Shown here: positions 1-8,992 of the stretch, in pieces | How positions within the stretch are numbered: position 1 is the stretch's first letter | Layout of the letters: the number at the start of each line of letters is the position of its first letter | From: Streptomyces caeruleatus | GTDB taxonomy: Bacteria; Actinomycetota; Actinomycetes; Streptomycetales; Streptomycetaceae | NCBI RefSeq assembly: GCF_001514235.1 | Contig: NZ_KQ948931.1 | Coordinates: 97,490-161,489, forward strand | DNA: 64,000 bases | Reading direction: 5' to 3' | Notes under the pieces: model-generated | The model's input: only the letters and a program-made list of their open reading frames with translations | Databases searched by the model: none | What the model was told of the DNA's origin: nothing | Position numbers and translations under genes: made by a program

Positions 1-625
1 CCGGCGCGAGTTGCGGTGTGCGGACGTCGGACAGAGGGAAGCCGCATCGCTCGCTGGAAGGGCCCGCTGCCCCTGGAGCATGGGTGTTCATGCAGAGTCC
101 CGGCCTGGGGATGCAATGTGCCGCGTAGGGGCGCTGACGTTGCATGCGCCCGCAGGAGGCACACATGTCCGCCAGCAGGCACTGGTGGTGCAGGCAGGCG
201 AACGACCAGCCCAGTCGCCAGGACAGCGGCCAGCGTCCTCCGTTCTCGGCCAGGCATTGCGGGCAAAAGCGTGATCCGCGCTGTCGTCCCCACAGCCGTC
301 GGCGGTTGATCTGGTGTCGCGTGCGGTCGATCAGCAGTGCTGTGCCGTCGAAGCGGGCGAGTGTCATCGCATGCAGGTCAGCCGCTGCGGTCCCGGTCGC
401 GGCGGACAAGAAGTCGGCCTGGGATGCGTGCAGCAGCACCGTCCACCGGTGAGTGACATCGTTTGCCCGGCTGGCGCTGGGCGAACGCGGCGGAGAGAGA
501 GCCGTCACGAGCTGGCCGAGCTTCACCCCCAGTCGGGCACCGGTGGTCTCCAGCCACGAGTCGAGTCCTTCGCCCGGCAACGGCCGCACCCGGATCGGGA
601 GGGTCCGCACCAGGTTCGCGTTCAC
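1..625 (-). CDS. tniQ: TniQ family protein (3' end outside window)
   Basis: TniQ proteins link the transposase complex to target choice in Tn7- and Tn5053-like elements. The GTG start overlaps the tniB stop as GTGA, indicating translational coupling. I translated 208 residues with no stop before the window edge. The N-terminus has the family feature of an Arg/Pro-rich strand followed by GEGLDSWL. Near residue 120 lies FCPQCLAENG, then WPLSWRLGWSFACLHHQCLL and CASCGR, the paired Cys/His zinc-binding arrangement typical of TniQ, and the visible end has PLSDVRTPQL. The gene is incomplete only because the window ends. Confidence 0.85.
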   Translation of the reverse strand, partial: MNANLVRTLPIRVRPLPGEGLDSWLETTGARLGVKLGQLVTALSPPRSPSASRANDVTHRWTVLLHASQADFLSAATGTAAADLHAMTLARFDGTALLIDRTRHQINRRRLWGRQRGSRFCPQCLAENGGRWPLSWRLGWSFACLHHQCLLADMCASCGRMQRQRPYAAHCIPRPGLCMNTHAPGAAGPSSERCGFPLSDVRTPQLAP

Positions 626-1741
626 GCCGCGGTGCCCCGGTCAGCGCGGGGGCGGCTGGTCAGCTTCCGCTGGTCCAAGGCCACTTCCAGTTCTCTGCGG
701 GCTTCTTCGGCTGCCGCATCGTTCTTCACTCCATCGAGCAGTTCCCGGGATAGGCACTCGGAACGGTTGCGGATCGCGCGTTGGCATCCCCGGTTGATCA
801 GCGTCATCAGCGACCCGATGTGGCCGGTGCTGCGGGCGAAGAGGTAGTCGGACAGGTCGTCCGCGAGCATGCCGGGCCACTTGTCGGCCAGAACCAGACG
901 CTGTTCGAGGGCCAGCAGGAGTTTCCGGAATTGACGACGGCCCGTCTCACTGGTGATCGTGAAAGGAGGCATGTCCAGACGGGTGGTGCGGCGGCCGGTC
1001 TGGGCCTGGGCGGCATCCCCGCTGGCCTCTCCCTCGCTGAAGAGTCCCTTGTCAGCGAGCCCGACGCCGACCTTGAGTAGGGTGACCGGGAACTCGTTGG
1101 CAATCCACTTGAGGTGGTTGCTCAGCTCCATCCCGTTGGTGTGCCGCCACTTCAAGAAGTGCAGGTCGTCCAGGATGAGCAGACGTACCTCGCAGGACAG
1201 CACGCAGTCCAGTGCCTGGCGGCCGAGCTGAGCGGTTGTGCCACGCAGACGCCCGGGGTGAGCGAAGTACTCCACCATCGCCTGGTTGAGGTCCTTCAGG
1301 CTGGTGTTCCCGGTCAGGCCCACCCGGCAGACCGGCCACCGCTCGTGCCCCTGATCGGTGAAACGGCCGCGTTCAGCAATCTCCCGGCAGTGGAAATCCC
1401 GGGCGAACGCAAGCACCGAGGTGGTCTTCCCCAGCCCGGGAAAGGCATCGACAGCCACCGCGCCCTTGGCCTTGTCCCCGTCCTGCAGATTGCTGTCCAG
1501 GATGTCCCACAAGTCCTCGTGCAAGGCACGCCAACTGCGGCGTCTTTAGCGGGCCGAGATTGGCATGCCAGTCCCGGCGTCGCCGGTCGTACTCAGCTCG
1601 CGCGTCACTACTCAAGCCCTGCAGCGCAGTCCGCTTGAGAAGTTCGGGCTGGATTCGGCGGGGCGCCTCAGCAAAGGCCCGAAAGCCCTCTTTGCGCGAG
1701 AGCGCCAGATTTCCCAGGCCCGGGCTTGCAGCGCCCGTCAC
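622..1741 (-). pseudogene. TniB/TnsC-like AAA ATPase, frameshifted near the N-terminus
   Basis: This ATPase would regulate the transposase and pass target information from TniQ. The main frame (622-1524, TTG as first possible start) carries Walker A GLGKTT and Walker B LLILDDLH. A second frame starts at a GTG at 1741 that overlaps the restored tnsB stop (GTGA) and encodes about 70 residues ending DWHANLGPLKTPQLAC. That segment would read straight into HEDLWDILDSNLQ of the main frame if one base were removed from the TT at 1523-1524. I infer a +1 frameshift, so the intact product would be about 370 residues. A truncated protein from the TTG would lack the N-terminal segment but keep the ATPase core. 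Confidence 0.7.
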
Positions 1742-3840
1742 GCGTCCTCCAAGGCGTCGGCATAGAAATCACCATCGAATCTTCCAGATCCGCCTCGTCG
1801 TCGTCCCCGCCCTCCATGTCCCCGACTCTCTCCAGACCGAGGCACGACGTCTCCTCCGCCTCACCCAGGGCCCGGAGTACGGACGGAAGGGAAACGGCCG
1901 TCTCTTCAGCAGTCTCGGGCAGCTCCAGGGCGACCTGTTCTCTTGAGAGACGCAGTGCCATGCGCCGCTCGGCCGAGGTGGTGCCCAGTCCGACGTTCCA
2001 CCGTTCCAGCAGGTCGGCGACGGCGAGTTGGTCGTCGGGGTAGCGGTACTTCCTCTTTGCAAGCTGCCGAGCGAAGACCAGGGCCTCCTCGCTCAGCGGC
2101 ATCCGGATCACCGGAGCGTGCTCCCACTGCAGCCTGTGCCAGCCCCGGTCAGTATCACGGAAGCAAACCGTCGTGATGTCGTCGGGGTTGACCTGGAACG
2201 GCCAGTGATCGTGTTTACCACGGTAGGTGTACGGGCTCTTTGTGCTAGCCGCCGGCAGGCCGGGACCGCGGTAGCGGCGGCCGTCGATCTCGACGCCGTA
2301 GTGCTGGATCGTGCGCCACTTCGTGGGCAGGAACTCAAATGCGAGATCACGGTCGCGGGGCACCTCGATGTGCCCGGCTCGGGCCATGCCGTGCTCGAAC
2401 ATCTGGGCCGGAGACATACGCAGCCCCGGCAGGCCCGGGTCAACCAGGCTGGAGTGCGGTCGGCAGTGGTAGACCGTCGCGGCCCACTCCCGGATGATCT
2501 CCTCCAGCTCGTCGAGGAAGAAGAACGCCTCCCCTTCCACGTACTCGCCGCGGGAGTGGATGTCGGGTCCCTTGTAGCAGGGCAGAGCCTGCAGCAGATC
2601 CTCGCGCAGGGTGCGGAAGAACCGCTCCACCGGCCCCTTGTCCCGCCCCGTGCGCAAGCGGGCTGGCTGGATGGAGATGCCCATCCTGCGGCAGACGCTG
2701 CTGAGATGGTCCGAGAGGTAGACCTTGCCGTGGTCGACCACCAGGGTCTCCGGGGCGATCGGTGGCGAGGCCAAGCCGATCCCTTCGACGGCGACGTCGA
2801 CCAGCGCGGTGCGCGGGATGCCGTGCTCGGGCCAGACCGCCCCGCGCGGCCAGTCCTTCCCGAACGGCCAAGGGCGGAAGGATTCGAAGAGGACCGCCGC
2901 GACGTCCACAGCCTTCGTGGAGACCGGCGTCACCCTGATTCCGGTGATGCAGCGGGTGTACCAGTCCATCCCCACCGACAGCTCGGCCTGAACCCACCGC
3001 AGTGTTAGCGGATCGAACGCGAACACATCCAGCCGCGTGGAGTCCATCAGCAAATACTCACCCGGTCGCGTCGGCCGCAGTTTCCCGTAAGGTCCCTCCG
3101 GCCGGTCGGCGATGTCCCGGTTCCGCTTCGTACTCAGCCGGAACAGCGGATGTCGACACTCCAGCTCCGCCAACACCCGGTAGGCGACCGCTTGGCTCGG
3201 CAGTCGCACCACCTCGGGCCCGTAGCGGGCGATGACGCGGGCCCTGACACGGTCGATCACCATCTTGCGCGACGGCTTCGAGGCGTCGGTGTGCTCGACC
3301 ATCACCTCCAGCGCGGTCTCGACCCACCGCTCGTCTACCCGGTCAGCAGCGGACTTCGCCGGCCGTGTCCGCGGCGCCAGCCCTGCTTCGCCGCCGCGCT
3401 GGTAGGCGGCCGCCCACCGTCGGACCGTGCGGTTCGCGACGCCGAGTTCGGCCGCCTTGGCGGCATAACGAGCGTCCAAGGGAAGGTCCGGTGCGAACTC
3501 CGGGCGTGGTTCCCCGCCACGGGACAGCTCGCGGCTACCGGAGCGGAAGCCTGTCAGCACCTCCCGGACGTGCTCTGCCTGCTCAATCACCTGCCGTCGT
3601 TGCGGCTCCGACAGCTGTCCCAGCACGACCCCTGCGAGTCCCCCCTCGTCGGTGGCATCGGGGCCGCCCTGAGCAGGGAATGACTGCTGCCCGCTCGGAG
3701 AAGAGCAGTTCCTTCAGGCTGACCCGCAGCAGTCCTCCGCGGGCGTTCTTGAGGACCACCTCGTTGCCCGCGGCGGTCGCGGCCATCTCCACCACCTCGA
3801 CGGTCTCGCCGTCGTAATGGAAGTGGGTGCCGATACCCAC
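1738..3840 (-). pseudogene. TnsB-like DDE transposase (integrase core), frameshifted
   Basis: TnsB-type transposases cut and join the 3' ends of the transposon. The long open part (from 3626 down) encodes an HTH region (ANRTVRRWAAAYQRGG) and an rve catalytic core with the expected acidic residues in LLMDSTRLD, LVVDHGKVYLSD and GPVERFFRTLRE, followed by a Mu-type C-terminal region. The usual N-terminal beta domain (RVGIGTHFHYDGETVEVVE ... LLFSERAAVIP) lies in another frame just upstream and joins if one base is removed from the GGG at 3676-3678. At the 3' end a further one-base loss near 1777-1784 would restore an acidic tail ending ALEDA-stop at 1738, in a GTGA overlap with tniB. Without that correction the frame runs on to 1668. 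GTG at 3840 is the first likely start; a CTG slightly upstream is possible. Confidence 0.75.
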
Positions 3841-3857
3841 CCGTGTGCCCGCCCCAC

Positions 3858-4607
3858 TCAGGCCGGCCTCCGCAGCACATGCGCTGGACCGAGCGGTTGT
3901 CGAAGGTCCGTCGTGAACCGGCCTGACCACAGCAGGTGGAAGACCCCGGCCCGGACAAGCTCGGGGGCGAACCCGCCCACCGCGCCGAGGGCCTCGTCGA
4001 GGGGCATCCCGTCCACGATGGCCCCATCGGCTGCTTCCAGTACATCAGCGGGGAAGAGCCAGACACGGCGGTATCCGGCGAGGAACCGCACGTTCTCCAA
4101 CAACGCCGGCTCCGGTTCGCTCAGCACCTGATAGGCCCACCCGCGGTCCTGCACGACCTGGCGTGTCCAGGCGAAGGTGAAGACCACCTCCGGGTTCTCC
4201 AGTCGGCGACTCGGCTTCACATCGACGACCAGCGGGCCCTCCCGCGTCAGCAGCAGGTAGTCGGGGATGTGCTTGCGGACTTTGCCCTGCACCTGCGCCT
4301 TCAGCAGGAACGGCTGGGCCGCGATGTGCCGTACCGACGGATCGAAGTCGGCGAGCAGCAGCCGCGCAAGCTCCAGCCTCGACTCGTAGATCACGTGGTC
4401 GCGTACCGTCACCGACCAGTACGTACCCGAGTAGTGCTGCTGCCCGCTGTACCAGCGGTACGTACGCCACGGCGATGCCTGCGACAGCCGGGAGATATCC
4501 ACAGCTTCCCAGGGGCGGTTCTCCTCCACAGCCCCATCGACACGACGGCGGCTCACCGTCACGTCCTCGGCCGGTCCGATCTCCACGATCCATCCCCTGT
4601 CGGCCAC
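3858..4607 (-). CDS. TnsA-like transposon endonuclease
   Basis: TnsA-type nucleases cut the 5' ends of the transposon so that TnsB and TnsA together excise it. The 249-residue product has the PD-(D/E)XK pattern in order: Glu in YESRLELARLL, Asp in RKHIPDYLLL and the lysine in LVVDVKPSRR. The C-terminal half (FHLLWSGRFTTDLRQPL) resembles the C-terminal part of actinobacterial TnsA-like subunits. The gene is open throughout and is the first of the module. It starts at a GTG with no clear Shine-Dalgarno sequence, so the start is provisional. Its stop lies just ahead of the tnsB reading frame. Confidence 0.8.
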   Translation of the reverse strand: MADRGWIVEIGPAEDVTVSRRRVDGAVEENRPWEAVDISRLSQASPWRTYRWYSGQQHYSGTYWSVTVRDHVIYESRLELARLLLADFDPSVRHIAAQPFLLKAQVQGKVRKHIPDYLLLTREGPLVVDVKPSRRLENPEVVFTFAWTRQVVQDRGWAYQVLSEPEPALLENVRFLAGYRRVWLFPADVLEAADGAIVDGMPLDEALGAVGGFAPELVRAGVFHLLWSGRFTTDLRQPLGPAHVLRRPA

Positions 4608-4657
4608 TCAGCTCGACACGACGAGAGTCGCACCGGGCATGAACCGCAGGAGGCAGA

Positions 4658-4695
4658 GTTCAGGGGCATCACCTGATCGGGTGATGCCCCTGAAC
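4658..4695 (-). terminator. 16-bp perfect hairpin between dnaB and tnsA
   Basis: A perfect 16-bp inverted repeat (4658-4673 and 4680-4695) with a 6-base loop lies 88 bases beyond the dnaB stop. It is best read as the dnaB transcription terminator. No T-run follows, which is common in Streptomyces. Because it sits at the edge of the transposition module, a role in the element cannot be excluded. Confidence 0.6.
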
Positions 4696-4783
4696 TGTGG
4701 TTCTCCAGACGCTGTCAGGACTGCCATCGCCATGCCACGGCGGCAGAGAAAATGACGCGGAGACAGAGAACCTACACCGTGGA

Positions 4784-6262
4784 TCAGGTCTGTGCCATGT
4801 CGACGAAACGCGAGTAGTGCCCTTGGAAGGCGACCGTGATCGTCGCCGTCGGACCGTTACGGTGCTTGCCCACGATGATGTCCGCCTCGCCCGCGCGCGG
4901 CGACTCCTTCTCGTAGGCGTCCTCACGGTGCAGCAGGATCACCATGTCGGCGTCCTGCTCGATGGAGCCGGACTCACGCAGGTCGGACACCATCGGCTTC
5001 TTGTCCGTACGCTGCTCGGGACCACGGTTGAGCTGCGAGAGCGCGATCACCGGGACCTCCAGCTCCTTGGCCAGCAGCTTGAGGTTACGGGACATGTCCG
5101 AGACCTCCTGCTGACGGCTCTCGGAACGCTTCGACCCACCGGCCTGCATCAGCTGCAGATAGTCGATGATCACGAGCTTGATGTCATTGCGCTGCTTCAG
5201 CCGACGGCACTTCGCCCGGATCTCCATCATCGACAGGTTCGGGGAGTCGTCGATGTAGAGAGGCGCCGCCGACACCTCAGGCATCCGACGCGCCAGGCGG
5301 GTCCAGTCTTCATCCGTCATGGTTCCGGAACGCATGTGGTGCAGGGCCACGCGCGCCTCGGCCGACAGCAGACGCATCGCGATCTCGTTGCGCCCCATTT
5401 CCAGGGAGAAGATGACGCTCGCCAGGTTGTGCTTGATCGACGCCGCCCGCGCGAAGTCCAGGGCGAGCGTGGACTTACCCATGGCCGGACGGGCCGCGAT
5501 GACGATCATCTGTCCCGGGTGCAGTCCGTTGGTGAGCGAGTCGAGGTCCGTGAACCCGGTGGGCACACCCGTCATCTCGCCGGAGCGCGAGCCGATCGCC
5601 TCGATCTCGTCGAGCGCGCCCTCCATGATGTCGCCGAGCGGCAGATAGTCCTCGCTGGTGCGCTGCTCGGTGACCGCGTAGACCTCGGCCTGGGCGCGGT
5701 TGACGATCTCGTCGACGTCGTCGTCGGCCGCGTATCCCATCTGCGTGATGCGGGTGCCCGCCTCGACGAGGCGGCGCAGGACGGCCCGCTCGTGGACGAT
5801 CTCCGCGTAGTACTCGGCGTTCGCCGCCGTCGGCACCGTCTGGACGAGCGTGTGAAGGTACGCGGCGCCGCCGACCTTGTTGATCTCGCCGCGCTTGGTG
5901 AGCTCGGCGGCGATGGTGATGGGGTCGGCGGGCTCACCCTTGGCATATACGTCGAGGATCGCCTGGAAGATCGTCTCGTGCGCGGGCTTGTAGAAGTCAT
6001 GGCCCTTGATGACCTCGACGACATCGGCGATGGCGTCCTTGGACAGCAGCATGCCGCCGAGGACGGACTGCTCGGCGTCGAGATCCTGCGGCGGTACCCG
6101 CTCGAAGGCCGAACCTCCGCCGTCCCACTGACCGCTGTCCCGGCCGCGATCATGTTGCTCGTCGCGTCCACGGCCGCCGTCACCACGTCGGCGGGAGGCG
6201 GGCAGACGATCACTGGGACCGCTGTCGGCCCAGGGGTCGTCCAAGGGCTCGGAAATACTCAC
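4784..6262 (-). CDS. dnaB: Replicative DNA helicase DnaB
   Basis: DnaB is the hexameric helicase that unwinds DNA at the fork. The 492-residue product has the N-terminal DnaB domain (about residues 53-155, starting VPPQDLDAEQSVLGGML), a linker, and the RecA-like domain with Walker A ARPAMGKS at 257-264, Walker B LVIIDYLQLM and the C-terminal segment DLRESGSIEQDADMVILLHR. The GTG at 6262 is chosen because a GGAGGTGG ribosome site lies just upstream and the protein then has the usual length; the frame stays open much further upstream. It has no intein. Upstream DNA carries DnaA-box-like sequences. Confidence 0.97.
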   Translation of the reverse strand: MSISEPLDDPWADSGPSDRLPASRRRGDGGRGRDEQHDRGRDSGQWDGGGSAFERVPPQDLDAEQSVLGGMLLSKDAIADVVEVIKGHDFYKPAHETIFQAILDVYAKGEPADPITIAAELTKRGEINKVGGAAYLHTLVQTVPTAANAEYYAEIVHERAVLRRLVEAGTRITQMGYAADDDVDEIVNRAQAEVYAVTEQRTSEDYLPLGDIMEGALDEIEAIGSRSGEMTGVPTGFTDLDSLTNGLHPGQMIVIAARPAMGKSTLALDFARAASIKHNLASVIFSLEMGRNEIAMRLLSAEARVALHHMRSGTMTDEDWTRLARRMPEVSAAPLYIDDSPNLSMMEIRAKCRRLKQRNDIKLVIIDYLQLMQAGGSKRSESRQQEVSDMSRNLKLLAKELEVPVIALSQLNRGPEQRTDKKPMVSDLRESGSIEQDADMVILLHREDAYEKESPRAGEADIIVGKHRNGPTATITVAFQGHYSRFVDMAQT

Positions 6263-6721
6263 CGAGCCACCTCCTCCCGTCCGCCGAGCGGACCTCGCCG
6301 TGCCCCTCAGTTCTACGGCACGCCACTGACAAATAAGAGGCCCAGCTCCGGTCCTGGCACGTCGGTTTTGTGACGTTTTCCCGACCGACGGACGGAGTGG
6401 GCGCCGGACCACGGTAGGCCTGTCGGCACCGTCAGCCAATCTGGTTATCCACAGGCCATGTGGACGACGGCCCCGATGCTGTGGAGAACTCCACGAAACC
6501 TGTGCACGACACGGTGGACAGCCCTGTGAACAAGCCCCCAGAGGTTCGCACACAATGCTCCTGACCTGCTTGTTTACCGTCCACCGACTGTGCAGAAGAA
6601 AAACTTTCCCAGTCGGACCAAGATCTCTTCGAACGGTGCGCGCAAGCACACACCACAAGTGAGCAAGTAAGGGTCACTACTCCATTGCATCTCTTACCTG
6701 TGGACGATTAGATTGGTGGCC
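6263..6721. promoter_or_regulatory. dnaB / MATE divergent intergenic region with DnaA-box-like motifs
   Basis: This 459-base gap separates divergent genes and contains no convincing ORF. It holds a TTATCCACA sequence (6445-6453), an inverted CTGTCCACC (6513-6521) and an inverted TTGTTCACA (6525-6533), which match the DnaA-box consensus fully or with one or two changes. Both promoters must lie here but I could not assign -10/-35 elements with confidence. Confidence 0.5.
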
Positions 6722-8059
6722 ATGACACAGGCTCCCGCGACTCCCAAGGCCGCCCGGCGACAGCACGACCGAGAGATCGTCGCCCTGGCCGTTCCGGCCT
6801 TCGGCGCACTCGTCGCCGAGCCCCTGTTCGTCATGGCCGACAGCGCGATCGTCGGCCACCTCGGCACAGCACAACTCGCCGGACTCGGAGTCGCCTCAGC
6901 CCTCCTCATGACAGCCGTCAGCGTGTTCGTCTTCCTCGCCTACGCCACCACAGCGGCCGTTGCCCGCCGCGTAGGCGCCGGCGACCTCCAGGCCGCCATC
7001 CGCCAAGGCATGGACGGTATCTGGCTGGCCCTCCTTCTCGGCGCCGTCGTCGTCGCGGTCGTCCTCCCCATGGCACCGTTCATCGTGGAACTCTTCGGCG
7101 CCTCGGACACAGCGGCCCCGTACGCAACCACCTATCTACGGATCTCCGCCCTCGGTATCCCGGCCATGCTCGTCGTACTGGCTGCCACCGGCGTCCTGCG
7201 TGGACTGCAGGACACCAGGACTCCCCTCTATGTCGCCGGAGCGGGCTTCGTCGCCAATGCCGTCCTTAACGTAGGCCTTGTCTATGGCGTCGGCCTCGGC
7301 ATCGCCGGATCCGCCTGGGGCACCGTCATCGCCCAGTGCGGCATGGCCGCGGTCTACCTCGTGGTCGTCGTCCGCGGCGCCCGCGAGCACGGTGCCTCCC
7401 TACGCCCCGACGCGGCAGGCATAAGGGCCTGTGCACAGGCCGGGGTGCCGCTGCTGGTCCGCACCCTCTCGCTGCGAGCGATTCTGATGATTGCCACGGC
7501 TGTCGCGGCCCGCCTCGGAGACGCCGACATCGCCGCGCACCAGATCATCCTGTCGTTGTGGAGCCTGCTCGCCTTCGCGTTGGACGCCATCGCCATCGCC
7601 GGACAGGCCATCATCGGCCGGTACCTCGGTGCCGGCGACGCCGAGGGCGCCCGAGCTGCCTGTCGCCGCATGGTGCAGTGGGGGATCGCAGCCGGCGTCG
7701 TACTCGGACTGCTCGTGGTGATCACCCGGCCACTCTTCCTGCCGTTGTTCACCAGCGACACGGTCGTCCAGGACACAGCCCTCCCTGCCCTGCTCATGGT
7801 GGCGCTCTCCCAACCGATCTGCGGCATCGTCTTCATCCTCGACGGCGTCCTCATGGGAGCAGGCGACGGACCGTACCTGGCGTGGGCCATGGTGATCACC
7901 CTGGCTGTGTTCATTCCAGTGGCTCTACTCGTCCCCATGACCGGCGGCGGCCTCACCGCAGTGTGGGCAGCCATGACGCTGATGATGACGGTGCGCATGC
8001 TGACCCTCTGGCTCCGCACCCGCTCGGGCCGCTGGATCGTCACGGGTGCGACGCGCTGA
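6722..8059 (+). CDS. MATE family efflux transporter (DinF-like)
   Basis: Multidrug/toxin extrusion proteins export cationic compounds using ion gradients. The 445-residue product is hydrophobic along its length with about 12 predicted membrane spans and the MATE N-terminal signature region (ALAVPAFGALVAEPLFVMADSAIVGHLG, starting near residue 25). The second half repeats the fold, as expected for the two six-helix bundles. ATG at 6722 is preferred; an in-frame GTG nine bases upstream is the alternative. It stands alone, and a pair of parS sites begins three bases after its stop. Confidence 0.9.
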   Translation: MTQAPATPKAARRQHDREIVALAVPAFGALVAEPLFVMADSAIVGHLGTAQLAGLGVASALLMTAVSVFVFLAYATTAAVARRVGAGDLQAAIRQGMDGIWLALLLGAVVVAVVLPMAPFIVELFGASDTAAPYATTYLRISALGIPAMLVVLAATGVLRGLQDTRTPLYVAGAGFVANAVLNVGLVYGVGLGIAGSAWGTVIAQCGMAAVYLVVVVRGAREHGASLRPDAAGIRACAQAGVPLLVRTLSLRAILMIATAVAARLGDADIAAHQIILSLWSLLAFALDAIAIAGQAIIGRYLGAGDAEGARAACRRMVQWGIAAGVVLGLLVVITRPLFLPLFTSDTVVQDTALPALLMVALSQPICGIVFILDGVLMGAGDGPYLAWAMVITLAVFIPVALLVPMTGGGLTAVWAAMTLMMTVRMLTLWLRTRSGRWIVTGATR

Positions 8060-8061
8060 AT

Positions 8062-8075
8062 GTTTCACGTGAAAC
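8062..8075. other. parS site
   Basis: Exact 14-bp palindrome GTTTCACGTGAAAC, the ParB binding site of Streptomyces. It lies immediately after the MATE gene stop and is paired with a second copy. Confidence 0.95.
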
Positions 8076-8080
8076 ACGCG

Positions 8081-8094
8081 GTTTCACGTGAAAC
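8081..8094. other. parS site
   Basis: Second exact GTTTCACGTGAAAC copy, 19 bases centre-to-centre from the first, so both fall near the same helix face (about two turns). Confidence 0.95.
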
Positions 8095-8168
8095 GGACTT
8101 GCCGCGATCAGCTGCCCGCGCCTCGAAACCGTCTGCTCGCACCAGGAAGACGCTGCCGCTGGCCGCAC

Positions 8169-8208
8169 AGAGGAGGGGCCGTACCCCAACGGGTACGGCC
8201 CCTCCTCT
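8169..8208 (-). terminator. Terminator of the rpsF-ssb-rpsR-rplI operon
   Basis: Perfect 18-bp stem (8169-8186 with 8191-8208) and a CAAC loop, placed 26 bases after the rplI stop. No strong T-run is present. Confidence 0.8.
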
Positions 8209-8233
8209 CAGCTGTCCAAGCCGAGCGCGGCAA

Positions 8234-8680
8234 TCAGGCCGCGATGACCTCGATGTTGACCTTGGCGGCAACCTCGGGGTGCAGACGCACGGACGTCTCG
8301 TGAGCGCCCAGGGTCTTGATCGGCGCACCGAGCTCGATGCGGCGCTTGTCGACCTCGGGACCACCGGCGGCCTTGATCGCGGAAGCGACGTCAGCCGGGG
8401 TGACGGAGCCGAAGAGACGACCGGCGTCGCCGGAGCGGACGGCCAGACGAACCTTGACCGCCTCGAGCTGGCCCTTGATCTGGTTGGCCTGCTCGATGGT
8501 CTGGATCTCGTGGATCTTGCGAGCACGACGGATCTGCTCGACGTCCTTCTCGCCACCCTTGGTCCAGCGGATAGCGAACTTCCGCGGGATCAGGTAGTTG
8601 CGAGCGTAACCGTCCTTGACGTCGACGACGTCGCCCGCGGCGCCGAGGCCAGAGACCTCGTGGGTGAGGATGATCTTCAT
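8234..8680 (-). CDS. rplI: 50S ribosomal protein L9
   Basis: L9 binds 23S rRNA and bridges to neighbouring structures of the large subunit. The 148-residue product has the N-terminal L9 signature (MKIILTHEVSGLG, then GDVVDVKDGYARNYLIPR), a long charged helix and the C-terminal domain. It is the last gene of the rpsF-ssb-rpsR-rplI operon, 18 bases after rpsR, with a GGAAGGG-type ribosome site ahead of its ATG. Confidence 0.98.
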   Translation of the reverse strand: MKIILTHEVSGLGAAGDVVDVKDGYARNYLIPRKFAIRWTKGGEKDVEQIRRARKIHEIQTIEQANQIKGQLEAVKVRLAVRSGDAGRLFGSVTPADVASAIKAAGGPEVDKRRIELGAPIKTLGAHETSVRLHPEVAAKVNIEVIAA

Positions 8681-8698
8681 TGGTCGGTCACCCTTCCC

Positions 8699-8935
8699 TT
8701 ATCGCGCGGTGGAGGTGTAGGGCAGCAGCGCCATCTCACGGCTGTTCTTGACGGCCGTGGCGACGTCACGCTGGTGCTGCGTGCAGTTGCCGGTCACGCG
8801 GCGGGCACGGATCTTGCCGCGGTCGGAAATGAACTTCCGCAGCATGTTCGTGTCCTTGTAGTCCACGTACGTGACCTTGTCCTTGCAGAAAGCGCAGACC
8901 TTCTTCTTCGGCTTGCGCACAGGCGGCTTCGCCAT
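8699..8935 (-). CDS. rpsR: 30S ribosomal protein S18
   Basis: S18 partners S6 on the small-subunit platform. The 78-residue product contains CAFCKDKVTYVDYKD and the conserved RRVTGNCTQHQRDVATAVKNSREMALLP block. A CxxC pair (CAFC) followed by a further Cys in TGNC suggests the zinc-binding (C+) form; many actinobacteria also carry a second, C-minus S18 gene elsewhere, which is not in this window. The ATG has an AGGAGAAAC ribosome site. Confidence 0.98.
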   Translation of the reverse strand: MAKPPVRKPKKKVCAFCKDKVTYVDYKDTNMLRKFISDRGKIRARRVTGNCTQHQRDVATAVKNSREMALLPYTSTAR

Positions 8936-8992
8936 GATGTTTCTCCTGTGTGATCAAGAAGTGTGGGTACGACCCACCCTCGGCCCGAGGGC

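Larger units (their letters stand above)
1..4620 (-). mobile_element. Tn7-like transposition module (partial)
   Basis: Four consecutive minus-strand genes read tnsA, tnsB, tniB/tnsC, tniQ. They encode a PD-(D/E)XK endonuclease, a DDE integrase-type transposase, an AAA+ ATPase and a zinc-finger target-selection protein, which is the core set of Tn7/Tn5053-like transposons. The module begins next to the 3' end of dnaB and continues past the left edge of the window. The tnsB and tniB frames are broken by single-base shifts while tnsA and the visible part of tniQ are open. I could not identify terminal repeats or a target-site duplication, so the right-hand boundary given is only the start of tnsA. 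Confidence 0.8.

Noticed and set aside
3660..3690. Programmed frameshift making the two TnsB frames one protein
   Set aside because: The CCC run is short and no slippery heptamer or downstream pseudoknot is evident; a further shift in tniB and one at the TnsB end point to mutation or sequencing error.
4697..6373. A 558-codon plus-strand frame opposite dnaB
   Set aside because: Complement of dnaB with biased composition (Arg/Leu/Asp runs) and no family resemblance; dnaB is certain.
4784..6658. DnaB of 624 residues from the far upstream start
   Set aside because: The extra 132 residues are unlike DnaB and a strong GGAGGTGG site sits before GTG 6262.
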